DNA from: Microbotryomycetes sp. JL201
Taxonomy: Eukaryota; Basidiomycota; Microbotryomycetes
DNA: 64,000 bases
Direction of reading: 5' to 3'
Assembly: GCA_033819885.1 (NCBI GenBank)
Contig: JAQYUZ010000036.1
Coordinates: forward strand, 1-64,000
A model generated the notes under the pieces. It saw only the letters and a list, made by a program, of their open reading frames with translations. It searched no databases and was not told the origin of the DNA. Below are positions 44,296 through 54,607 of this stretch, piece after piece. The position numbers and the translations under genes are program-made. Within the stretch, counting starts at the first letter, position 1. Every line of letters starts with the position of its first letter.

Positions 44296-46194
44296 ATGCC
44301 GGCTCTGACGACGCCTGCCGCGCCTGTCGACTTGAAGCAAGCGAACTCGAACAAGGACGCTGGCGTGACATCATACTTTCAGAGCAAGATTGAGGCAGCC
44401 GAGCTATTGATCAACGCAAAGACGCAGAATCTACGACGCCTCGAGGCCCAACGCAACGCCCTCAATGCTCGAGGTCAGTCCTTGACAACGGTCGAGTGCA
44501 GCGTGCGCAGTGCAGTGTCGTCTGTACTCGACTGCGCCACGTTTAACGGTCTGACGTCGTTTGCCGCGTCGCAGTGCGCCTGCTCAGAGAGGAGCTGCAG
44601 CTGCTGCAAGAGTCGGGCTCGTACGTCGGAGAGGTGGTCAAGGTCATGGGAAAGAAGAAGGTACTCGTAAAGATTCAGCCGGAGGGCAAATACGGTCAGT
44701 CCCGACTGATCAGACCGCTGACGACGCGCGCCCGCGTCCGCGCTCGCTCGGGTCAGCGACACCAGCCAGCTGACATGGACTTGCAGTCGTCGATTTTGCT
44801 CAAAACATCGACCTCGCCTCGTTGACACCAAACTTGCGCGTCGCCTTGCGGTCCGACTCTTGTTAGTCGGAACGAGACACATTGCAAGCGTAAGCCCGCT
44901 GACAATCAGGACATGCTCATGCCTCGTAGACCAACTTCATTCAATCTTGCCGACAAAGCAAGACCCGCTTGTCGCGCTCATGATGGTCGAAAAGGTGCCC
45001 GACTCAACGTACGAGATGGTTGGAGGCCTCGACCAACAGATCAAAGAGATCAAGGAAGTCATCGAGCTGCCTGTCAAGCATCCAGAGCTGTTTGATGCTC
45101 TCGGTATCGCGCAACCGAAAGGTGTGCTGCTGTACGGTCCGCCAGGCACTGGAAAGACGTTGCTCGCCAGGGCCGTCGCGCACCACACGGACTGCAAGTT
45201 CATTAGGGTCAGTGGTAGCGAGCTCGTGCAGAAGTACATCGGTGAAGGCTCGAGGATGGTCAGTTGTTCCACGGCGCCGAACAGCTCAATGACGTGTATG
45301 CTGACTGGACGCCGGCTCGGCTCGCAGGTGCGTGAGCTATTCGTCATGGCTCGAGAGCACGCCCCGTCCATCATATTTATGGACGAAATCGATTCCATTG
45401 GTTCATCACGAGGAGAATCGGGCAGCGGCGGAGGAGATTCAGAGGTGCAGCGAACGATGCTCGAGCTGCTCAATCAGCTGGACGGTTTCGAGGCGACTAA
45501 AAACATCAAGGTGCGTTGAAAAGACAAGAACAAACTCGAACGATTCATTGACGATGTTTGACGCAGGTCATCATGGCCACAAATCGTATCGACATCCTCG
45601 ATTCTGCCCTGCTCCGGCCTGGCCGGATAGACCGAAAAATCGAATTTCCGCCACCGGGGTGCGTCTCTCGTCGACACGCTCTCGCGTCATCACAGGCTTG
45701 CTAACGGTTGAACTGTTTCAAACCCGACAGCCCTGAAGCTCGCGTCGCGATTTTGCGCATCCACTCGCGCAAGGTCAGTCACTGTGACAGTTTTTCGGTC
45801 CGGCATGCTAACAAAGGTGCAACTCTATTCAAAGATGTCGTTGCAACGAGGTATCAACCTGAGGGCACTGGCTGAGAAGATGGGCAACTGCTCGGGCGCC
45901 GAGGTCAGGGGTATTTGCACAGAAGCTGGTACGTGGCGATGTCCTTTTGCGGAGTGTCCCTCTTGTCGACTGACGATCTTCGGGCGGGCCTCCTACCAGG
46001 AATGTACGCATTGAGGGAACGACGGCAACACGTGACGCAGGAGGACTTTGAAATGAGCATCGCCAAGTAAGCCGCTGAAGCGTAGGGTTTCTGCCCAGCG
46101 AAGGAGCTGCAGCTGACGACGATGTTCTGACATCCGCAGAGTGTTGCGCAAGGCTGGCGATTCGAATATGAGCTCAAACAAGTTGTTCAATTAG
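44296..46194 (+). CDS. RPT6: 26S proteasome regulatory ATPase RPT6
   Basis: Exons 44296-44473, 44575-44694, 44787-44861, 44930-45258, 45328-45510, 45567-45658, 45731-45773, 45835-45928, 46000-46066 and 46140-46194 give 411 residues. An N-terminal coiled coil ([20 protein letters not shown]) precedes the OB domain. The AAA module has [16 protein letters not shown] (Walker A), [11 protein letters not shown] (Walker B), [20 protein letters not shown] and the SRH arginines. [20 protein letters not shown] and [15 protein letters not shown] identify the Rpt6/Sug1 subgroup. It unfolds substrates in the 19S base. The 69-nt intron after exon 4 is stop-free. Confidence 0.96.
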
Positions 46195-46336
46195 AGCAGA
46201 CGGAGTGGATGCAATGCAATGCTTTGATCGCGAACGCGGCGCCTGCTGCGGATTTGCCTTGTGCAGAACCCTGACACGAGACATCGGTCCGCTCGGGTCA
46301 CAGCTCGCAGGCGGGCCGAGTGACATTGGACGAGGC

Positions 46337-48734
46337 ATGCTGGCCGATGACAGTGGTGCGCGCATGCACCGCAGCGGTCACTCGGCAGCGGCCTCTGCGG
46401 CTCCGGTGCGCCGGCCGGCTGCTGTCAACGTAGACGCACGCCTCCCGAATGAACACATGACGAAGGCAGAAAACGGAATAGTGGTCGTGCCTGCGCCTCA
46501 CGAGGGCGGACACGGCGGAGTGACGGACAGCGAGCAAGCCCTCGGGTGCCTATCTGACGACGAGTACAGACGTCTAATGCCACAGTGGCGATACAAAGTT
46601 AGAAAACAGCTCGTCAAAGTACTTCATCATGAGATGAACACGCTCGAGTGGATTCAGGTGAGACGGCGCACCGGGTTGACCGAAGGAAGTGGCAATCGCT
46701 AGATGCATGGCAGGTTGACCCTGATCAAATACTGCTTTCTGAAGCGTCATGGAGCTTGGCAGTAGCGTTATCGCTAGATCGACAACTGACGCCTACGCCT
46801 TCGACCTGACAGACTTTCAGAACCCCGTTCTTGGACGACTACTTTCTCAAGAGCTCTTTGTTAGGCACACACACGTTCTTCATGATTGGACTGCCGCTGC
46901 CTTGCTGGTTCGGTAGACCGGACATCAGTCGGGAGTAAGTCGGTCGCCACCAAAAACGTGCGCGCTCATCAGACTGAGCTCACGTACCCTGATCGCACAG
47001 AATGCTCATTGTTCTCGCTTGCGGAGGCTATGTCACCTCAGTCCTCAAGGACTTATTCTGCGTACCAAGACCATACTCTCCTCCAATGGTACGGCTTAGT
47101 GTTGGCACTCATGCGCTCGAATATGGCTTTCCATCGACGCACTCGTGGTGAGCTCTGCCCGCGCATGCGGCTGTGACTTGCGCTGATCTTTTGCGCGCTG
47201 GCGCTAGCACGACTGTGTCAATGGCTCTGTTCCTTGGCACGGCACTCTCCAGAACGTACCCAGACGCTCTTCTGACCAATCAGATTGCTCACATTGCACT
47301 CGGATTCATTACTATGTCTGTAATCGTGGGCCGAGTGTATGCAGGCATGGTCAGTCATGAGTCTCTTGAGCTCAAGCACCGGGCCTTTGACTGAGTGACT
47401 TGCCACTCGCTAGCATTCAATCACGGATTGTGTCGTTGGTTTTGTCACCGGAAGCCTCGTCTGGCTCGTTTGGTGGACGCTCGAAGACTTTTACAACTGG
47501 TACACGCTCAGCGAAGGCTGGTTGCGTACGTTTTCGTCGCCTTCCGATGGCCGTGACGCGCATGCTGATTGCTTCGCTTGCGCAGTGACGTGCACGTCAG
47601 TGCCGCTTGTCCTTTTCCTCGTCTTTGTACATCCCGCGCCGGCCGAAGACTGTCCGTGCTTCGAGGACGCTGTAGCGTTCCTTTCTGCCACTTTGGGCAC
47701 AATGCTCGGGCGGAATTGGTATCAAAAACATGTGAAACACATCACCTACGGCGCAACTTTGTCTTCACCGCTTAGATCTACAATCTGGTTGGCCGCGATC
47801 GTGCTCAAACTCGTCTTGGGTCAGTTCATGGTCTGGCTGTCGCACAGCATGTGTATTTACGTCCATTTGTCGCTTTCAGGTATTGCATCGATTTTCGTCT
47901 GGCGCATCGTGGCCAAGGCCGTCTGTCACGCCATTCTTCCGAAACTCTTTCGCTTTTTTCGATTCTTTTTGCTTCCTCGCAGGTTCTACCTGCAGGCGAC
48001 CGAGTGTAAGACAGACAGCTGAACTCGACAGAGCCTTATTGAGAGGCAGCTACTGACATGCTCTATGGTGTAGACGACGGGTACGACAAGGCAGACAGTT
48101 TGCATCCCGTGCCTTCAATTCTCGACCTACCTTCTCTGCCCGAGCTCAAGAGTCCCGGCATAGATGATCCTCGACATGTCCAGTTGGCTCTGTCTTCTTC
48201 AACGGCGGTTGAAAATCACTTGTCTGCCGTTTACCAAGTCAAGAAGCCGTCGGGCTTGAGACATGGCGTTCGCAAACGGTCCGGCACGAACGGATCAGTG
48301 ATTGATTTGGAAGAGTCTGACGAATCCGACGAGGCGACAGACATGTTAGCAAAAGACCGGGTCAAATTTGCTGTCTTACACAGGGACAAGGATGTAGCGA
48401 ACGAGTACGTTTCTGATGCCAAGAGACAGCAGCAGCAGCAGCAGCCAGCACCAAACGCGGCGGCTGTGGCGACGACTGAATGGAGCAACTCAACTGCGAA
48501 ACAAAGCCGAAAAAGAGGTGCATCAGTCGGATCTCAAGATGGCGATACTGTACGCAAAGACGCGGACGTGTTGACCAAAGTCATCGTCGTGAGTTGTTTT
48601 CCCGACGAGACTTGATACCGGACACGGCTCCTGACCTTGCATATTGAATGCAGTATGCCGGCATAGGCTGGTTGACGACGATTTATATTCCTCTGGCTTT
48701 TGAAAAAGTTGGTTTGTCGATCCAGGTCGATTGA
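46337..48734 (+). CDS. LCB3: Sphingoid base-phosphate phosphatase (LCB3/YSR2 type)
   Basis: Exons 46337-46657, 46813-46934, 47001-47144, 47208-47349, 47414-47525, 47586-47819, 47880-48005, 48074-48588 and 48654-48734 give about 598 residues. It is an ER multi-pass PAP2 enzyme: KDLFCVPRPYSPPMVRLSVG, EYGFPSTHST and GRVYAGMHSITDCVVG are the three phosphatase motifs. The last exon adds a final membrane helix (YAGIGWLTTIYIPLAFEKVG). A hydrophilic loop of about 170 residues carries a Gln run (CAG repeat near 48427-48444). It dephosphorylates dihydrosphingosine/phytosphingosine 1-phosphate. Two splice choices are open: the donor 47144 or 47147, and the acceptor 47585 or 47600. The start could be up to 44 codons upstream. 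Confidence 0.9.
48427..48444 (+). repeat. CAG repeat encoding a Gln run
   Basis: Six CAG codons in a row within the hydrophilic loop of the LCB3 homologue. Such runs vary in length between strains and could serve as a polymorphic marker. Confidence 0.8.
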
Positions 48735-48907
48735 CCCAGCGAAACGATTTCGAGATTCGCACATGCCACCTTCAGCACAACGGATCTCCAGTTGGCTTAT
48801 TCTTAAATTATTGCTACCTTGCTGTTGTACGCCTCGTGCGCTCTCCTTTCGTCGTAATGCACGATCCTGCCAAATGCTATGCCAGCAATTTCAATTACAG
48901 CCACACT

Positions 48908-49721
48908 CTACTGCTTGATTTCTGCAGACGAATAGTTGACCATCGGGAAATCAATGTTGGGGTCGGAAGGGATGACTTCCTTCGAAGGCGCCCAGCTGTG
49001 ATGAACGAAGAAAGCAGAGCAAGAAACCCGTAAGCGCCACTTCGGCGAGCAAGGACGTGTCGAGCGAAGGATGCGCTTGCTCACCTGAATTTGCGGCCGG
49101 GCGGCGTCGGCGGCTTGAATGACTGTGAAGCGACGGCACTTGACGAAGTGTACAGTGACGCCAAGGACGGAGCTGGCTGATCAGCCGTCAGGGCCGTGCT
49201 CGTCTCCGATGAGCCAACGGGCGGAAGTCTGCGATGAGCGTGAGCATTCGTGTGAGTTTGACAGTCATCTCGTTGAGAGGATTCGGATGAAACTGACGAC
49301 TTGAAGTCACCGCCCTGCGAGAGCAGTAGCATCGATAGCTCTTGCTGCGAGACTACCTCGGTCTTGGGATACATGCGTCTAAAGTCGCGGTTGAAGTACT
49401 GGTTTTGCGCGACTGTGTGGAGTGCGTGAGTGCGTGTCAGTAGACCGAAGCAACAGCGGGCGCGCGTTGACCCGTTTGACGCCGACGCCGAGTCGTGGTC
49501 GCGCGCAACTGACCATCTGATGCCTTTGAAGCAGGGACTGTCATCTTTTCTGGCCTCGACGCCGGTTCCGGTGTCCTGGTCGTGCGCACGAGCGGGTTGC
49601 CGGTGCTGGACTCTGGGTTGACGACGAGCGCGGAGCGTAGCTTCTGCATCAAAGGCGATTGGTCGCCAACGTGGTACTTGAACGCATCAGAGGCACTGCG
49701 CAATGATCGAGTGACCCTCAT
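48908..49721 (-). CDS. Complex I accessory subunit, fungal 21.3 kDa type (NUZM-like)
   Basis: Exons 49721-49514, 49412-49085 and 48995-48908 give 207 residues. Conserved parts are KLRSALVVNPESSTGNPLV, RTPEPASRPE, VAQNQYFNRDFRRMYPKTEV, SQQELSMLLLSQ and the C-terminal SWAPSKEVIPSDPNIDF. This order matches the fungal NADH:ubiquinone oxidoreductase 21.3 kDa subunit as I remember it. The middle 70 residues are Ser/Pro/Thr-rich. It implies that the organism has respiratory complex I, which budding yeasts such as Saccharomyces have lost. It is convergent with LCB3 (173 bp). Confidence 0.75.
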
Positions 49722-50557
49722 CTGTCGTGCTGCAGAAGGAGCAGAACGTTGCAGGGTGGAATCCAGGCGGGAGTCAGTCGATTGCGCTGTACGATATCAT
49801 ACCGCCCGAGCAGAGCCAGCGTGCCCAAGCAAAGAGGTTCCCTATAGATCGAGGCTGGCTCCTGAGCGCAGTTCACTTCCGACGACTGACCGAGCGTGAT
49901 GGGGACAAGGGACGGGCGTGACCACGATGCAAGCGTTCAGGTGATTATGTTTGGACAATACAAGTCAGGGGAACCAAAGTAACTAACAAATTCTTCATCC
50001 CACGCTCGTCAAACCGGAAATAATAAGACTTCAAGAGCCGCCGATGCAAAGCGCCACCCTGAAACTGCCGCGTCGGTTTGCCATCCAGACGACAAAGATA
50101 TTCGAAGGAGCGAGCGAAGGTTGACGCCTGTCGCAGCTTGCTCGGCGGCGCCAGGATTTTCAAGTTGGGGATAGCCGGCAGCGACAGAGACGTATTACTT
50201 TCAACATCCTCGAAGCCAAGTTCGTCCGAACAGCTGGCGCACACCAAAATTCAACGGCCAGAATCTATTTGAATTTTGACCTATAGCATAAAACATGTGA
50301 GAGAGCCGCGCCGAGACAGTCTTCAAAACTGTACCTAGGCGTGTCTATGACTTCTACGTCCTCGAGCGCAACGAGAGGCGGAGCTGCAACCACAGCACAC
50401 GTGCAACGTTGTCTTTCCACGAGTTTTCCTGCAGGTTCTAGCAGAAACTTCAAGATTCACAGGTGATTTTCAATGCATGTAGCGCCCTTGCTTTCCGAAA
50501 AATGCACAAACTTTGTTCTGCCCATATAAAAGAGAAGAATCCCCCGCGAGAATCACA
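49722..50557. other. 836-bp region without a confident gene
   Basis: A minus-strand frame of 100 codons (49945-50247, starting MVCASCSDELGFEDVESN) is the best open frame, but it has no recognised domain and no convincing splice partners. It may be part of a 3' UTR. The remainder holds nothing I can name. Confidence 0.35.
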
Positions 50558-53500
50558 CTACAACTGATCCTGGTCGAAACAAATGACCAAAGAAGGTGGC
50601 AAAGGCGTCGGCGTCGACATTGGACTGATGTAGACTGGCACTTGCGTCTCCGCCATCGTTTCCCAAAACCGTTTCAATTGACCGGCAGGTCCTGGCGCGC
50701 GCCTGATGTTTTTCAAGCGGAACACGGCCTTGACGGTCGCGACAAGCGAGTGGTGAACGATGCGCGATCCAAGACACTCGTGCATACCGTAACCGAAACC
50801 TCTGAACTGGGTTGCGCGCAACGGATCGACCTCGTCCGGGCGAGGGTACACTTTTTCGTCGCGGCCGGCATTCTTCAAAGAAGGGAACATGAACTCGCCG
50901 GCCTTGACATGAACGACGCGGTCGCCGTCTTGAATGTCCATGTCGACCTTGGCGACACGCGGAATGAATGGCACTTGCGGATCGAGGCGCAAGGCTTCGA
51001 GCACGTAACCTCGAACGAGTCGGTCGCTCTCGTCAGAATCATCGTGCGCGAGGCGACACAACGCCTCGCGATGCTTGGCCTGCTTATCGTCGAGGTAAAA
51101 GTTGATGACGTGTGCTGCGGCTTCTCCCTGGTTGGCAACAGAAGCCGTCATCGTGCACTGCACAAGCGCGTTCAAATCGTCGAGTGACCTGGTGCTGTCT
51201 TTGCTCAAGAGGCGACGATAGAAAGCTTGTGCTTCTTTGCCCATGACCAAGCCCTGCGTCTCGTCGCTTCCAAGGTACCACGTCTGCAGCTTGCTTGCCA
51301 GCTTTTCAGCGACGACGGGCATGCCTGATGTTTGCCGCAACCGCAAACCAATCAACGTTTGCACCAGTTTTGCGTTCTCTTCCGCCATTTCGCGGATTTT
51401 GAAGCCAGCCTCGGGCGAAAAGTTCATGAATACGCGAATGAAGAACAAGCACAAGAGGCCGTACAACTCGCTCGGCGTCAAGACGGCGTGGGGCGTCACG
51501 TTCGATTTGAGCGGGATGCCAAACTGAGAGGCGACCCAGTAAACCGGCACCATGTTACCGACGTCGCGCACGACATCGAGGTAATACGTCTTGGTGAACT
51601 TTGTCTCTTCGTCAAACGTGTACGCATGCGAGTCGATCAGGCTTTGCGTCGTCGTCGCATAGAACGACTTGATACGCTCTTCCCATCCATTCGTGAATAG
51701 TGCGTGCGCGATCAGCGACCGGTCTGCATTGTGAGATCCGGGGTTGTCTGAGCCAATGAAGAACGGCTTGTGGGACTTTGTCAAATCTCGGATCGGAGCG
51801 TCGTAAAACACACCAAACGACTTGAAATCGCTCAAGATTGCCGTGCAGGCCTCGTAAGTCGACACGGACTTGATCAATGGTGCGAGAGACGGACGCGTCG
51901 TGTCGTACTTGTCGAGCTTGCCGAAACGCTGCAGGTTCGCGATCGTCGTCGCTGGTGTCGTGAAAGGCATCAACGCGTAAATCGAGTTGAAGCGGTACGA
52001 CTTGGGGTATGCACGCATAAGCAGCTATCAAACGAATACGACCAGGTCAGCCAAATAAAGCTTGAGGGCTTTCAAGCACATCAGACTTGCCCTGCCGATC
52101 ATGCCTCCATATGCCCCTCCCTGGGGATCGGGCTGGCAATCCTCAAAGCCCCAGCTTGTGAGAGCACCAGCATTGAAATCCGTTGTCAGGAATCGGTCGC
52201 CACGTGTTAAAGCGACAGCATCGGACAAGATGGCCCTCGAGATTGTGTAACCAGGAGCAAGACCCGAACCAGTTTGCGATGGTTTGGCTTCTTCGGCGTG
52301 CAACCCAACAAAAAGTTCCAGGTTGTCTGGGTGCGTGTACAGCTTTTCGGCGACTCGAGCAATCTCAGGGTCAGAGTTCCATTCTGCAAACGTCTCGAAC
52401 GGCTTGAGGTTGAGGAACTTGCGGAACTCGTTCATTGAGCAGCAGCGCCAATCGTTGCGTGCTACAGCGATACCCATGATATCGATCAGACGCATACACG
52501 CGGGTGATCCTCGAGCGCCAAACGCGCCAGCGACATCATCTGTCGCATCGGCGATGACTTGAGCGAGTGCATCGTCATCGAACTTTCCGGTGATGGGATC
52601 GCGTTTCAAGCCGGCCAAGTTCCATGTCTTTGGCTCGTCAGGGTGCTCTTGCACTTTTTTGAGTTTTTCCATGGCCTCTTTGAAATCGGCAGGGGTATAT
52701 TGATCGAAAGTCTTTTCAGCTGGCATGACCGACTTGAGCAAGTCTTGAAGCCACTTGTCCTCTTTCTCCGAGACGGCAGAGTGCCACCGATACAGCAAGC
52801 TAAATTCGACAGAGACGGCATTGCCAGTTCCACGTTGCGCCGTCTTGCCCAGCGCTGTACGGAAATCGTTTGTTGGTACCAAACTCCAGATCGACTCTGT
52901 TTCGTTGAGATGCAAGATCACGCGGATGTAGTCGTAAAAGATGATCTGGAAGGGTTTCAGTCGTTGAGCGCGTACCCACGCAACCCGACCCAAGAATGAC
53001 GAACCTGCATAAACCAGCCTGCGTTGATTAGACGAGCTGTTTGGAAGAGTTCTTCGTCCTGTTTAGCCATGGCATCGGCGTCTGCCGGATCGTCTGACCA
53101 AGCACGATACTTGCCGCCCTCGTTTATTTGGGCGAGACGATGTACAATGAAATTGTGGTTACGCGCAAACGCAATCAGAAGTGCAGCAACGCTCGGCGGC
53201 ATCAACATCAATCGCTCGCTGGCGATCACGTCGGGCCATATTTCTCCCTTTTGGAAGGTCCTGATCTTCTTTTGCTGCTCAAGGTTGTTGCCATATAGCG
53301 GACTCAGATCGAGGTACGACGATGTGTCGTTGATGTGACGATCATCCCGGTTCGTTTCAAAGCACGAATGAATAATCAGCGTGGCGAAGGAAAACAGCAT
53401 GGACCTGAAGAGGCAGGACATTTTGAGCGCTCTTTCCATTCAAGTGTGGTGCTCATACTCACGAAATGCCCGATGGATGGGGCTTGAACGAGCGACGCTT

Positions 53501-54222
53501 GAGCAGCGCATCAAACACGACAGATGGGGCAGGCAAGTTGTTTGGCGCAGGATGGCATGCGGCGACTGACTTTGCGTACGGCGTGCCCGCCTTGCCTAGA
53601 TCTGGTAGTAACAGATTATTCCTGCTGCCATCGGCCGTCCTGAACCTGTCTTGGCCGACGAAAGACGTTGGCGGGTGGTTCAAATCGTTCCAAAGAGCGT
53701 TGATGAGAGTGTTTGTCAAATCCGTCTGGACCGCCGAATTGTCTGGCATGTTTTGCAACATTGTCACGACGCGCTCGAGCAGAAACTTGCGGTCATCGAG
53801 GCTGTCGCCAGCTTCGGTGATGGCCTGCAGCACAGTCTGTAGGTCTGTAATAGACAAATGGGTGGAATGACATTGTACCGTGTCAGCATTTTGCCGGAGC
53901 CTGCATTGTCGCGATGCCATGGAAACGGGGAATTGTAAAAGTTCGGGAGCGGCGGGGAAGCTCGAGCGAGCAAGCGAAACTGACCGCTGAATGTGTGTCC
54001 GTTAACGAGTGACGATGTTGCCGTGTACAGAAAGCTCTTTTGAGCTCCCAAATCGCTGGGTGCTTTCGCCTGCTGTGATGTGAGGCCATCTGGGCTTGTA
54101 ACTGGCGCGCGCAAGATGGCGTTCGCGAGCTTGAACGCGCTCTCGCCCGCACTTGATACGCGCTTGACCAGGCTCGGTCGCGGAGCGGGCACTGGTGGAT
54201 GCTGCATTTGCGCACTGCTCAT
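50558..54222 (-). CDS. Heme dioxygenase-cytochrome P450 fusion (Ppo, linoleate diol synthase type)
   Basis: Exons 54222-53985, 53844-53463, 53404-53005, 52945-52091 and 52024-50558 give 1113 residues, the usual Ppo length. The N-terminal peroxidase-like domain has the distal His region LIIHSCFETNRDD, NDTSSYLDLSPLYGNN, ARNHNFIVHRLAQINEGG and the catalytic YRWH. The C-terminal P450 has VANQGEAAAHVINFY, the ExxR in EALR and the heme Cys in GFGYGMHECLGSRI. Such enzymes convert linoleate to 8-hydroperoxide and then to diols (psi-factor oxylipins) that govern spore development. The intron 52025-52090 starts GCAAGT and lies just before the P450 half. Confidence 0.93.
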
Positions 54223-54607
54223 GACGCTCGAAAGCAGCTGAAAGAGAAAACAAGTGCACGAGTTCGGGCCGGCCAAAAGTCCCACCTCAGGCTCGCTGCC
54301 GAAACGGGAGGGCTGAGCGCCACTTCGGGAATCCACGTGGTCGGGCCATTATTTCTTGGCGCGTGAAACCCGCACAGCTCGAGCAAGCATTTGAAATCCT
54401 TAACAATTCATGGACACGTCGTGCTCGGCGGCTTAAGAGGGTTCCCCCGGATCCGTCCCTAGGGTTGATCGCCGCGGCTGTGGGCACGCGTGACAGTCGA
54501 GGAGAGGCTGTAGCGCCTACAGCTTCGCACACTTGTCAGGGAGCTGATGAATCAGTGGATGGATGCTGCGTGTTGACGCCGCCGTCGAGGCGACTGAATA
54601 TGGCAGC
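54223..54607. promoter_or_regulatory. Ppo / ChAPs divergent promoter region
   Basis: 385 bp between divergent starts. A 573-nt minus-strand frame (53764-54336) extends the Ppo frame upstream by 38 codons without an additional conserved block. No regulatory motif recognised. Confidence 0.4.

Noticed and set aside
43583-44374. 263-codon minus-strand frame across the thioesterase 5' end
   Set aside because: The hotdog protein is read in another frame with good splice phases; this frame carries no conserved block.
50513-51187. 224-codon plus-strand frame
   Set aside because: Antisense to the P450 half of the Ppo gene, with no domain similarity.
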